Source: Desulfosediminicola ganghwensis
GTDB lineage: Bacteria > Desulfobacterota > Desulfobulbia > Desulfobulbales > Desulfocapsaceae
Assembly: GCF_005116675.2 (NCBI RefSeq)
Contig: NZ_CP050699.1
Location: 4,583,001 to 4,647,000, forward strand
Direction: 5' to 3'
DNA: 64,000 bases
Part shown: positions 42,664-51,817 of the stretch, piece after piece
How the letters are laid out: every line of letters begins with the position of its first letter
Numbering within the stretch: position 1 is the stretch's first letter
Made by a program: the position numbers and the translations under genes
The notes under the pieces: generated by a model
Told to the model about the DNA's origin: nothing
Seen by the model: the letters and a program-made list of their open reading frames with translations, nothing else
Database searches by the model: none

Positions 42664-43302
42664 TCAACTCTGCCCTTGTCCATTGAGAAAAGAGTCGTTC
42701 TTTTCACGGAGTACCTTCATCAACCCACCGAAGTCCTCGGTTCGCAAAATAGACCTGAACTGTTGGTTGTAGTTTCTTACCAGACTGACACCTTCAATAT
42801 TGATATCATATACCATCCACTTCGCACCATTGCGCGTCATTATATAATGAACCGGAATTTTTAAGCCTTCGTCCTCTATCAGCGTAGAGACCTGAGCCCT
42901 GTCACCTTTAACGCGTTCACTCACATAGCCTATAGTCTGCCCGGAATATGTTTCGAGCTTACCTATGTATGCGTTTTCTAAAAGCTTGGTCATTTGCGTG
43001 ATAAACTCCTCGCGCTCGGCCTCGGAAATGTCTCTCCAGGTGCTGCCGAGAATCCGCTTGCTCATTTCACGGAAGTCAAAACCAACCTTGATGGAATTCA
43101 TGATTTTAGCCCGACGCTCAATCTTATGGGAATCGCCCTTGAGCCCCGGGTCACTCAGTACACTGGTCAGTTTTGACAACGTTGGCCGAAGTTGGGCCAT
43201 GGGACCATCATCAGCAAGCACAAGATTTGCGGATAAGAAGAATACGACCAGTACAATAAGCCGGACACGACGTGGTAATTTTTCAGATACATTGAACATC
43301 AC
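42664..43302 (-). CDS. mlaC: Phospholipid-binding periplasmic protein MlaC
   Basis: 212-residue MlaC/Ttg2D family protein. A signal peptide is clear (RRVRLIVLVVFFLSANLVLADDG). Family features are VGFDFREMSKRILGSTWRDIS, EREEFITQMTKLLENAYIGKLETYSGQ and YIMTRNGAKWMVYDINIEGVSLVRNYN. It shuttles phospholipid between outer-membrane MlaA and inner-membrane MlaFED, whose genes lie upstream in the same operon. Confidence 0.92.
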   Translation of the reverse strand: MMFNVSEKLPRRVRLIVLVVFFLSANLVLADDGPMAQLRPTLSKLTSVLSDPGLKGDSHKIERRAKIMNSIKVGFDFREMSKRILGSTWRDISEAEREEFITQMTKLLENAYIGKLETYSGQTIGYVSERVKGDRAQVSTLIEDEGLKIPVHYIMTRNGAKWMVYDINIEGVSLVRNYNQQFRSILRTEDFGGLMKVLREKNDSFLNGQGQS

Positions 43303-43348
43303 AGCAAAACCTCTGGTTTCTTATGGAAACCATCCCCTAAGAATTACT

Positions 43349-44152
43349 TTATTTTTTATTGGATTCTATAAGCTTACGCCGATAATCGGCATATGCTTCA
43401 CGTGTTGCGACATATGGATCAAGTGAGATCTCGACAATCTCTTCATAAACAGGTGGAGTAATTGACAGCCTGTTAATAAACTCGGTAGCCCTGCCCGCAA
43501 TCTCAACTCCGGAATCCAGATCGACCCACTTGTTTGGGTGCAGGTACATATCACCCACTATGCCCACGGTATCGCGCACATTGGAAGGACCGAAAACCGG
43601 CCAGCAGATATAGAAACCTTCTCCAATATTATATGTTCCCAGGGTCTCGCCAAAATCGCCACGGGCCGGCTGCAGGTCAAAATGTTCCGCCGCCACATCC
43701 CCAAACCCGTACACACCCACTGTGGTATTGATCAGAAAACGCTTTAAAACAACACCCGAATCCCGGAACCTTCCCTGTAACAATGTGTTCACAAAGTTTA
43801 TTGGAGCGGCCAGATTATAGAAAAAATTTCCGATCGACAGCCGGACGTCTTCTGGTAAAACCGCTGAGTAACCTGTTTTTACAGGCTTTAACACCCAGAA
43901 ATACAGCCTGTCATTGAAGGTGAAAAAGACCCGGTTCAACGGCTCGAAAGGATCAAATATTTCGAACTCAATCTGCTCATCAAGCCATTCTTCATCTTCT
44001 CCAAGCAGGTCCGGATCGGGCACCCCTTCCTCAAGAATATAATGATGCCCACCGATCCCGTAGGTATCTTCTGCTGACACCCCGGTCAGCAGAACAGTAA
44101 CCAGTAGAGGAACCGATATTACAAATGCTGTAAGTAGACGCCAGAGCTTCAC
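43349..44152 (-). CDS. mlaA: MlaA/VacJ outer-membrane lipid asymmetry protein without a lipobox
   Basis: 267-residue VacJ family protein: DPFEPLNRVFFTFNDRLYFWVLKPV, SIGNFFYNLAAPINFVNTLLQG and LGTYNIGEGFYICWPVFGPSNVRDTVG are the hallmarks. The N-terminus is a signal peptide (LLTAFVISVPLLVTVLLTGVSA) but lacks the lipobox Cys of the E. coli protein, so it is probably not lipidated. It extracts phospholipid from the outer leaflet and hands it to MlaC. It lies between mlaD and mlaC. Confidence 0.92.
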   Translation of the reverse strand: MKLWRLLTAFVISVPLLVTVLLTGVSAEDTYGIGGHHYILEEGVPDPDLLGEDEEWLDEQIEFEIFDPFEPLNRVFFTFNDRLYFWVLKPVKTGYSAVLPEDVRLSIGNFFYNLAAPINFVNTLLQGRFRDSGVVLKRFLINTTVGVYGFGDVAAEHFDLQPARGDFGETLGTYNIGEGFYICWPVFGPSNVRDTVGIVGDMYLHPNKWVDLDSGVEIAGRATEFINRLSITPPVYEEIVEISLDPYVATREAYADYRRKLIESNKK

Positions 44153-44165
44153 GGTTCATTTCTCC

Positions 44166-44615
44166 TCATTTTGCGCTGCCGAAAGCAAATTTGCTGATAA
44201 GAGATTCGATGTCGACAGCTGACTCGGTTTCTGTGATTATATCACCTTCACCAAGAACCTCCTCATCCCCTCCCAAACTAATAGCAATAAATTTGTCGCC
44301 GATGATTCCCTGGGATTTGACCGAAGCCATTGAATCGACCGGGACCTGCAACTCGTTCTTCAAGCGCATACTTATTACGGCATAACTATCTTCATTCAGC
44401 CGTATCCCCTCGACGTTGCCTACAACCACGCCTGCAACCTGCACAGAGGCCCCCTGCTTAATCCCGGAGACATTGTTGAACTCCGCGTCAATTGAGTAGG
44501 TAGTTCCTCTGCTTAACAAAGAAATTTCTCCCAACTGCAACGCCAGGTAAACCAATGCTCCAAAGCCTGCTACCATGAACAGGCCGACTATAGTATCAGT
44601 TGTTCTGCTCTTCAT
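44166..44615 (-). CDS. mlaD: MCE-domain lipid transport protein MlaD
   Basis: 149-residue protein with one N-terminal membrane segment (TIVGLFMVAGFGALVYLALQL) and one MCE domain (FNNVSGIKQGASVQVAGVVVGNVEGIRL, then VKSQGIIGDKFIAISLGG). MlaD forms the hexameric ring on the MlaFE transporter. The length is typical. Its start overlaps the mlaF stop by one base. Confidence 0.93.
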   Translation of the reverse strand: MKSRTTDTIVGLFMVAGFGALVYLALQLGEISLLSRGTTYSIDAEFNNVSGIKQGASVQVAGVVVGNVEGIRLNEDSYAVISMRLKNELQVPVDSMASVKSQGIIGDKFIAISLGGDEEVLGEGDIITETESAVDIESLISKFAFGSAK

Positions 44616-45394
44616 TATTCCACCAGTTGACTCTGATATATTTCACCCATCGTAGTACTCACAAAATCCTGAATATGTTGTTTTCCAGACCACTGAATTT
44701 CTTCAGGGCTGGCAAAAACATCAGTCTTGCCGTCATTGAGAATTATCACCTGATCGGCGAGATTGAAAACTTTTGGTATATCGTGACTGACAATGATCGA
44801 AGTAAATCCCACCTGGGCCTGGACGTGATCAAAAAGCTTATAAATATCCTGCGTCATCACAGGATCCAGCCCTGTTGTGGGCTCATCAAACAACATGATT
44901 TCCGGCTTAAGCTGCAAAGCTCTTGCCAGACCGACCCTCTTACGCATGCCGCCACTCAGCTGCGCCGGATATTTCCCTTCATGTCCTGTGAGTTCCAGCT
45001 GCCCCAGGGTTTCCGCAACCATTTGCCGTATCTCATCTTCGCTTATTTTCGTTCTCTCACGTAGCGGTAAAGCAACATTTTCATACACAGTGAGGGAATC
45101 AAACAGTGCTGCCCCCTGAAAGAGGACACCAAATTTCATGCGCAGCTGCTCAAGCTGCTTACCCGAAATATCGGTTACATCCTCTCCATCAACCTTGACC
45201 ATGCCGCTATCAGCCCGCATTAAGCCAAGGATAAGCTTTAACGTTACACTTTTACCCTGCCCGGAACGTCCGGCAATAACGGTGGTCTTCCCTTGAGGAA
45301 TTGAAAAACTCACCCTGTCCAGAACAGTCTGCCGGGTACCGTCTTTTCTGGGAAATGACTTCCCGACTTCTATGAATTCTATTGCAGTTGTCAT
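44615..45394 (-). CDS. mlaF: ABC transporter ATPase MlaF
   Basis: 259-residue ABC ATPase: Walker A GRSGQGKS (42-49), signature LSGGMRKRVGLARAL, Walker B EIMLFDEPTTGLDP, and switch His in VSHDI. It powers lipid transport through MlaE. It overlaps both neighbours by one base, so mlaE, mlaF and mlaD are one translation unit. Confidence 0.95.
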   Translation of the reverse strand: MTTAIEFIEVGKSFPRKDGTRQTVLDRVSFSIPQGKTTVIAGRSGQGKSVTLKLILGLMRADSGMVKVDGEDVTDISGKQLEQLRMKFGVLFQGAALFDSLTVYENVALPLRERTKISEDEIRQMVAETLGQLELTGHEGKYPAQLSGGMRKRVGLARALQLKPEIMLFDEPTTGLDPVMTQDIYKLFDHVQAQVGFTSIIVSHDIPKVFNLADQVIILNDGKTDVFASPEEIQWSGKQHIQDFVSTTMGEIYQSQLVE

Positions 45395-46185
45395 CAGAGC
45401 AGTATCGCTGTCAGTAAATAGTCAAAAACAAGCACTGAAATGGAAGAGAGCACTACAGCCTGGGTGGTAACCCGGCTGACACTTTCGGCACCGAAACCAG
45501 CCCCTCGAATTTCACGTACAAAATATCCCCTTCCGGTACAAATCCAGACAACCAGCAGCCCAAACACAAATGACTTAATCACGCCTAGGCGAATATCATG
45601 ATTAGTCACGCTGGTTATCATGCCATCAAAATAACTACCAGGATTCACCCCCATCAAAGTCACACCCGCCACATAGCCACCGGCGATACCGACAACGTCG
45701 AAAATAGCAGTGAGCAAGGGGACAGAGAGCAGGGTCGCGAGAAATTTTGGTGTGATCAGGTAACGAAACGGATCGATCGCCATACAGTCCAGCGCATCTA
45801 CCTGATCAGAAATCTGCATTATTCCAAGTTCGGCACACATGGCAGAACCCGCTCGCCCTGCAACCATAAGAGCTGTCAGCACGGGTCCTAACTCCATGAT
45901 AAGGGTAAGGGAAACTGCAGACCCCAACATTCCTTCAGCACCAAATTTATGTAAAGAATAGTAGCCTTGCAGGCCTAAAACCATACCGGTTGAAGCTGCT
46001 GTGAAGAATATCACGACAAGAGATCCGGCACCAATGAAGTGCACCTGGCGCACAAACTCGCGGAACCTGAATGGACGACGAAATACACCGACCACAGCCC
46101 GGTAAAGAAAAATGGCCATACGGCCAAGATCACTGAGCGTGTACCGGCCCGTGTTTCCAATTTTTGCGACTGAGTTTAATATCAT
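45394..46185 (-). CDS. mlaE: ABC transporter permease MlaE
   Basis: 263-residue MlaE family permease if started at ATG 46185 (MILNSVAKIGNTGRY), which fits family length; the frame stays open to 46272 with no supporting similarity. Five to six hydrophobic segments, with ELGPVLTALMVAGRAGSAMCAELG as the family signature and DALDCMAIDPFRYLITPKFLA following. First gene of the minus-strand Mla operon. Confidence 0.92.
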   Translation of the reverse strand: MILNSVAKIGNTGRYTLSDLGRMAIFLYRAVVGVFRRPFRFREFVRQVHFIGAGSLVVIFFTAASTGMVLGLQGYYSLHKFGAEGMLGSAVSLTLIMELGPVLTALMVAGRAGSAMCAELGIMQISDQVDALDCMAIDPFRYLITPKFLATLLSVPLLTAIFDVVGIAGGYVAGVTLMGVNPGSYFDGMITSVTNHDIRLGVIKSFVFGLLVVWICTGRGYFVREIRGAGFGAESVSRVTTQAVVLSSISVLVFDYLLTAILL

Positions 46186-46425
46186 AAAACTTTCACATCT
46201 AAAAACGACTCTGACTTCTTCATTCAATAGGCGCCGTAATGGAACAGCCTTCTTCCAGACAATCCGGACCACCGTATATAAATAGCATGGCGTTTGCTAT
46301 GCGGTCAAAGAGCAAACAGTAACCGGCTTTAAGGCCAAAACCACACAAAAGCCAGCAACAAACTACTATTACGGCGAAAATCTCACATAATTCTTAACAG
46401 ATACTGACCTCTACAAACCGCTTGG

Positions 46426-47529
46426 CTAAATTTTGCGTGGATCAAACGCTTCCCGCAGTGCCTCGCCTATAAAAATGAGCAACACCAATGTACCTACAAG
46501 CACAATAAATGTTGATAGAGACAACCACCAGGCATCAATATTCGCCTTCCCCTGGGCAAGTAACTCCCCAAGACTCGGTGTTGAGGCCGGTACCCCAAGC
46601 CCGAGAAAATCCAGACTGGTCAATGCAAGAATGGCGGCAGAGATGCGAAAAGGCAGAAATGTTATAACCGGTGTCATTCCATTGGGGAGAAGATGGCGAT
46701 ACATAATCGTGATATTGCTTACCCCCAGAGCTTTTGCAGCTTTCACGTACTCCATATTTCTTCCTTTCAAAAATTCCGCCCTGACGTAATCCGAAAGACC
46801 CATCCAGCTGAAAAGAGAAAGTAATATCAAAAGCAGTAGTATACTTGGCTGAAAAATGGAAGAGAAAATGATCAGCAGATACAATTCAGGCATCGAGCCC
46901 CAGACCTCAATAAATCTCTGAAAAAACAGATCTGTTTTCCCACCGAAATAGCCCTGCACCGAACCAGCCAGAATACCTATCAGGGTCCCGACAGTTGTCA
47001 GCACCAAGCCGAAGACCACGCTGATTCGAAACCCATAAATAAGACGAGCCAGCACATCCCTGCCCCGATCATCCGTACCCAGCCAATTGACTGAAGACGG
47101 TGGTGAAGGCACCGGCTGGTTAATGTTCAGATTTATGGAGTCATAGCTGTGACCATTAATCGGGAAAAAGGCTACTCCTCCCTGCCGCTCCATGAGTTCC
47201 TTAAAATACGGGTCCGAGTAATCGGTCTCTGTCTCGAAATAGCCACCAAATGCTGTCTCCGGGTAGGCAATAAAAAGCGGGAAATGGGGCCTGCCTTCGT
47301 AGACCACCAGCAGAGGCTTATCATTACTGATGACTTCCGCAAAGAGACTCGTCAGAAAAAGGATTGAAAAAATAACAAGACTCCAATATCCCCGCCGGCT
47401 TCGCTTAAACTGTTGCCACCGCCTATTAGCCAGGCTCTGTTGAGCAGGTCTGAATAATTTTACCTTCGTCTCTTTCATCGGCCATCCAACAATACCGGCT
47501 GTTTCTGCCGCTTTCCCCGGCCTACTCAT
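46426..47529 (-). CDS. yejE: Oligopeptide/microcin C-type ABC permease (YejE-like)
   Basis: 367-residue binding-protein-dependent permease with an N-terminal membrane segment (YWSLVIFSILFLTSLFAEVI), a periplasmic insert and a C-terminal five-helix core. The EAA loop is around EYVKAAKALGVSNITIMYRHLLPNG. ATG 47529 overlaps the yejB stop by eight bases and has GAGGA upstream. No yejA-type binding protein or yejF ATPase gene is adjacent in the window. The substrate may be peptides; this is by family only. Confidence 0.85.
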   Translation of the reverse strand: MSRPGKAAETAGIVGWPMKETKVKLFRPAQQSLANRRWQQFKRSRRGYWSLVIFSILFLTSLFAEVISNDKPLLVVYEGRPHFPLFIAYPETAFGGYFETETDYSDPYFKELMERQGGVAFFPINGHSYDSINLNINQPVPSPPSSVNWLGTDDRGRDVLARLIYGFRISVVFGLVLTTVGTLIGILAGSVQGYFGGKTDLFFQRFIEVWGSMPELYLLIIFSSIFQPSILLLLILLSLFSWMGLSDYVRAEFLKGRNMEYVKAAKALGVSNITIMYRHLLPNGMTPVITFLPFRISAAILALTSLDFLGLGVPASTPSLGELLAQGKANIDAWWLSLSTFIVLVGTLVLLIFIGEALREAFDPRKI

Positions 47530-48574
47530 CGATATCCTCAAAACTTATCCTCGGATCGACAAAGACATAGCTGAGATCAGACAACAGCCGCGAAACAAGC
47601 CCCAGCAGTGTAAAGAAATAGAGCGTACCCAAAACAACAGGATAATCCCGGTTAAGCACGGACTGATAGCCGAGCAGCCCCATACCATCCAGCGAAAAAA
47701 TTGTTTCAATAAGGAGGCTTCCGGTAAAAAATGATGCCAGGAAGTAGCCGGGAAAACCGGTGATAATAGGAATAATGGCATTGCGGAAAACGTGCTTATA
47801 GAGAACCTGCCCCTCGCTCATTCCCTTGGCTCTGGCAGTGAGCACATACTGTTTGCGAATTTCTTCCAGAAACGAATTTTTGGTAAGCATAGTCATGACT
47901 GCCAGACTGCCCACAGCGCTGGCGGTGATCGGCAACACCATATGCCACAGATAATCCAGCACTTTCATAACCAGGCTGAGGTCAGACCAGTTATCGGAAA
48001 CAATGCCCCGCAAAGGGAATATGTTCCAGAAGCTGCCACCACCAAAAAAAACGATGAGCGCAATACCAAGTACAAATCCAGGAATAGCATAACCAACCAG
48101 GATAACGGTAGAACTGACCACATCGAAACGGCTTCCGTCGCTGACAGCTTTTTTTATCCCAAGAGGAATGCAGACCCCATATACAATTAGAAAGCTCCAG
48201 AGGCCCAGGGACATCGACACCGGCAGTTTGGAGATAACCAATTCAACGACACTGGTCCGGTAGTAGTAGGAGTCACCGAAATCAAAAACCAGATAGTTGC
48301 CCATCATAGTAAAAAATCTTTGCATCGGTGGTTTATCGAAACCGTACAGTTTTTTTAGTGATTCCAGCTGCTCGGTATCAAGCCCGGAATCACCGCGATA
48401 CAGTGAACCACCCGAGACAACTTCCCCTCCGCCGGCACCATAGCCTTCAACTTCAGCCACCAGTTTTTCGACCGGTCCTCCCGGGACAAACTGGGTGACA
48501 ATGAAGGTTATCAGCATGATTCCGATCAAGGTCGGGACCATCAGTAATATTCGTTTCAGGATATATATCAGCAT
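47522..48574 (-). CDS. yejB: Oligopeptide/microcin C-type ABC permease (YejB-like)
   Basis: 350-residue inner-membrane permease of the DppB/YejB type: MLIYILKRILLMVPTLIGIM at the N-terminus, then a periplasmic segment and five more membrane helices. KQYVLTARAKGMSEGQVLYKHVFRNAIIP is the EAA loop. The large loop with a Gly-rich GYGAGGGEVVSGGSLYRG run is typical of YejB. It pairs with YejE. Confidence 0.87.
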   Translation of the reverse strand: MLIYILKRILLMVPTLIGIMLITFIVTQFVPGGPVEKLVAEVEGYGAGGGEVVSGGSLYRGDSGLDTEQLESLKKLYGFDKPPMQRFFTMMGNYLVFDFGDSYYYRTSVVELVISKLPVSMSLGLWSFLIVYGVCIPLGIKKAVSDGSRFDVVSSTVILVGYAIPGFVLGIALIVFFGGGSFWNIFPLRGIVSDNWSDLSLVMKVLDYLWHMVLPITASAVGSLAVMTMLTKNSFLEEIRKQYVLTARAKGMSEGQVLYKHVFRNAIIPIITGFPGYFLASFFTGSLLIETIFSLDGMGLLGYQSVLNRDYPVVLGTLYFFTLLGLVSRLLSDLSYVFVDPRISFEDIDE

Positions 48575-48780
48575 CGAAGACGGTGTATTTTAAGAAAAGA
48601 AGATGTTATCTCCTGTAATAATACGTAAATTACACCAATCTACCACCCCAAAGTTATCAGGCTCATCTTTTTCTGCTCTTTAGCATTCGAATGGTGCTGC
48701 TTAAAATGATTTGACGCCTGTGGGCGGATTGACTAAAGAGAAAGGTGTCTACTCACCTTATTATCAGGAAAATATACCAA

Positions 48781-49896
48781 ATGATGATCACAACCAGCGC
48801 AGACCTGAGCGAACTTGTAGCCAGGGCATGTAAAACTGATGCCGTAGCGCTCGACACCGAGTTCGTCTGGGAACGTACCTACTATCCGCAACTGGGCCTC
48901 ATACAGATGGCTCTCTCAGACGAAGACTGCATCCTTATCGACCCCATCGCGATTGAAGACCTCAGCCCACTCGGAGAGTTGCTCTCTGACCGGAGTGTGG
49001 TCAAGGTTCTTCACGATGCTCCACAAGACCTGGCGATTCTCAGCAGGGTAACCGGCGCTGTACCACAGAATATATTCGACACTAAAATTGCTGCCGGTTT
49101 TGCCAATCTGCCCTCTACAATGTCACTGTGTAAGCTTATAAAAGAGCTGCTTGATATAGAACTACCGAAGACAGAAACCAGAACAAACTGGCTTAAACGG
49201 CCACTTGATGAAAAGCAGGTACTCTACGCTCTGGACGATGTGCGCTACCTGAGGGCGGTTCGGGTTCTTCTGCTTAATCGGGTAATAGGCCCCCAGATTA
49301 AATCCTGGCTGCAGGAAGAATTGAACATTCTGAACAACCCGAAGCATTACCAGGAAAACTGCAACGGCGATCGTTTTCGCAAAATTCGCGGTTGCGGGTC
49401 GTTGAAGAGAGAATCGCTCGCTATATTAAAAGAGCTCGTAATCTGGCGCGAGGGTGAAGCAAAAAAGCAAGACAAGCCTCGAGGCCATATCATCAAGGAC
49501 AACATCCTGCTGAACATCGCCAACGAAAAGACTTTGCAGCTCGAGAATCTGCAACAAAAAACCAGCATTTCACCAAAGGCATTCAAAAAATACGGTACTG
49601 CAATTATCGAGTTGACCCAGCAGGTGCTCAATACACCCGAAGAAAATTATCCCACCGTGAAGCGTGTTACCAGGTTATCCCAAAAGGACAAGCTGACACT
49701 GGACAAACTGCACGGCCTCATTAAACTCAAATGCGAACTCCTTGGCATAGACCCGGCCCTGGTCGGCAACAGCAGTGAACTTAAAAGCCTCGCCAAGGTA
49801 TTGACCAGCTCCAGAAGCCAGCAGCTTCCGGACCTCAGACAAACAGAAGGCTGGCGCAGAAGTTTACTTCAGGATTTTTTTCATCAGCACCATTGA
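48781..49896 (+). CDS. rnd: Ribonuclease D
   Basis: 371-residue DEDD exonuclease that trims tRNA 3-prime ends. Exonuclease motifs are VALDTEFVWERTYYPQLGLIQ (Asp, Glu), LHDAPQDLAIL and YALDDVRYL. An HRDC domain is at about 205-280 (LKELVIWREGEAKKQDKPRGHIIKDN). ATG 48781 has AGGA upstream; the frame is open to 48745 without support. Confidence 0.93.
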   Translation: MMITTSADLSELVARACKTDAVALDTEFVWERTYYPQLGLIQMALSDEDCILIDPIAIEDLSPLGELLSDRSVVKVLHDAPQDLAILSRVTGAVPQNIFDTKIAAGFANLPSTMSLCKLIKELLDIELPKTETRTNWLKRPLDEKQVLYALDDVRYLRAVRVLLLNRVIGPQIKSWLQEELNILNNPKHYQENCNGDRFRKIRGCGSLKRESLAILKELVIWREGEAKKQDKPRGHIIKDNILLNIANEKTLQLENLQQKTSISPKAFKKYGTAIIELTQQVLNTPEENYPTVKRVTRLSQKDKLTLDKLHGLIKLKCELLGIDPALVGNSSELKSLAKVLTSSRSQQLPDLRQTEGWRRSLLQDFFHQHH

Positions 49897-50077
49897 TTAT
49901 CCAATTTCTGATCCACCCACCAAAGGCGCATATGGCAAAATATGGTGTGAAGACTTATATATTTGATTGTTGAGAATTTCAGATCTGCTCTGCTGTGAAA
50001 ATATTCCTTCACTCAGATTCAGCAATTCCGGGCTGATGAATTGCGCCCCATGCTACAAAATGTAAAAGGTTATAATT

Positions 50078-50584
50078 ATGAAACCAATTCACGACAGAAT
50101 GCCAAGATCGTTTACCTGGGTTGTCTTTATCACACTTTCACTGGTGTTCTCTGCCACTACCCTGCCTGCCTTTGCTCAAGAGCAAGGCTTTAGAGGGTGG
50201 GAAGCCGACTCAGACTACAACAAGCTCTACAACCCCAAAGAGCTTGACAGAATTAAAGGCGAAGTAATCAAATTCGAGGAGATTACTCCACTGAAAGGGA
50301 TGGCTCCGGGTACTGCACTTTACCTGGATGAGGGTGATGGAGAACCCATCCTGGTACATCTCTGTCCGGTTGCCTACGCAAACATCAAAGAGACCGGCAT
50401 CAAGCGGCGTATGAAAGCAAAAATCCGTGGCAGCTGGGCTGTAATCGATGGCGAAGATGTATTTCTTGCTTCTAAAGTAAAACAGGGCGACCATTTCGAT
50501 TTCAAAGTTCGACTCACCAGCGACGGCACTCCATTCTGGACCATGAGTCCGGAACAACTGGCCAAAGAACTTGCATCAGAATAA
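50078..50584 (+). CDS. Secreted protein of unknown function
   Basis: 168 residues. A signal peptide (FTWVVFITLSLVFSATTLPAFAQ) predicts a periplasmic mature protein of about 135 residues. The mature part, ELDRIKGEVIKFEEITPLKGM then ALYLDEGDGEPILVHLCPVAYAN, followed by KAKIRGSWAVIDGEDVFLASKV, looks like an all-beta OB-type fold, but this is inference from pattern. It lies 27 bases before the HdrD-like gene on the same strand, so the two may be transcribed together. No homologue with known function is recognised. Confidence 0.8.
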   Translation: MKPIHDRMPRSFTWVVFITLSLVFSATTLPAFAQEQGFRGWEADSDYNKLYNPKELDRIKGEVIKFEEITPLKGMAPGTALYLDEGDGEPILVHLCPVAYANIKETGIKRRMKAKIRGSWAVIDGEDVFLASKVKQGDHFDFKVRLTSDGTPFWTMSPEQLAKELASE

Positions 50585-50611
50585 GCTCTGCACCCGGCAT
50601 ACCAGAATTTC

Positions 50612-51817
50612 ATGCCAGATCTGAACAACCCGGAAGCTCACAACAAAGGGCAGGAACCAGGCGATAATAAACTGGCTCCTGCCCTTCAGGTTATAGCCGA
50701 GAATTGCACGCACTGTCGGAAATGTCAGCGTGAATGTGTCTTTCTTAAAAGCACGAGCACTCCCGGCGAACTGGCCCGCACCATCCTTGGCCATCACCCT
50801 GGATCAGCTGATACCACTTCGCCAACCGCAGCAACCTTGGCACATCTTTCATACCAGTGCAGTTTATGCGGTCTTTGCACTTCCGTATGCCCTGTCGATC
50901 TCGAACCTGACATGATGTTTTTACAGCTCCGCAGACAGGCAGTGGAAAACGATCATTTCCAAGCCGGTAAATACCGGCGTCTGTTGAGCTACGAAAGACT
51001 TGGCAGCAGTACGTTTTTTCGCTTTCACTACATTCCTGAAAACTGCGACACTGTCTTCTTTCCCGGTTGCGCCCTGCCGGGAATACGGCCTGATCACACC
51101 CTAAGACTTTATGAACTCCTTCTTCAGAACAACCCGACGGTCGGCATCATTGTAGACTGCTGCCTGAAACCATCCCACGATCTCGGCAGGCAGCAATTTT
51201 TCGAGAAGGGGTTCGGGCAACTGATACAAAAACTGACTGCCAACGGGGTTCAGAGGGTTATTACCGGCTGCCCCAACTGCCACCTGACTTTCCGGCAATA
51301 CGGTGCACCTCTTGACATCACGACTATATATGATGAACTGGAGAAACTCTGCCAGCAAAACTCTTTCAGGCCAGCATGCACAGCCAAGAGGGCTTTTACA
51401 ATACATGATCCCTGCACTACTCGATTTCATCAGGAAGTTCACCAGGCAGTTCGAAAGCTGAGCAAGAGAGCTGGCGGTGCTATAAAAGAAATGGAACATA
51501 ACCGTGAGAGAACCTACTGCTGCGGAGAGGGTGGAGCTGTCGGTTGTGTGGGAACGGACTTCGCTGCAGGCTGGAGTAAACGCAGGCACGATGAAACCAG
51601 GGATCTGCCGATGATAACCTACTGCGCAGGATGTACAGTACGATTAGCCGGCAAAGGGCAGGTTCTTCATCTCACCGATCTACTTTTCCCAGGCCTTCGG
51701 CCAGGCCTGCCCAGGCGTCTGCCTGCACACCCACCTCTAACCTACCTGAACAGATTACTGCTCAAGTTTAGACTGTATCGCCTAAGTCGAAAGGCAGCTG
51801 GCATCAGCTCGTCATGA
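50612..51817 (+). CDS. HdrD/GlpC-like 4Fe-4S oxidoreductase
   Basis: 401-residue Fe-S protein. Two [4Fe-4S] sites are at Cys32, 35, 38, 42 (CTHCRKCQREC) and Cys83, 86, 89, 93 (CSLCGLCTSVCP). Two CCG domains follow, with DCCLKPSHD, TGCPNCHLTFRQYG and RTYCCGEGGAVGC, as in heterodisulfide reductase subunit D and GlpC. It is soluble. It may pass electrons to a thiol/disulfide or flavin partner that is not encoded nearby. Its 3-prime end overlaps the convergent NorD-like gene by 14 bases. Confidence 0.87.
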   Translation: MPDLNNPEAHNKGQEPGDNKLAPALQVIAENCTHCRKCQRECVFLKSTSTPGELARTILGHHPGSADTTSPTAATLAHLSYQCSLCGLCTSVCPVDLEPDMMFLQLRRQAVENDHFQAGKYRRLLSYERLGSSTFFRFHYIPENCDTVFFPGCALPGIRPDHTLRLYELLLQNNPTVGIIVDCCLKPSHDLGRQQFFEKGFGQLIQKLTANGVQRVITGCPNCHLTFRQYGAPLDITTIYDELEKLCQQNSFRPACTAKRAFTIHDPCTTRFHQEVHQAVRKLSKRAGGAIKEMEHNRERTYCCGEGGAVGCVGTDFAAGWSKRRHDETRDLPMITYCAGCTVRLAGKGQVLHLTDLLFPGLRPGLPRRLPAHPPLTYLNRLLLKFRLYRLSRKAAGISSS

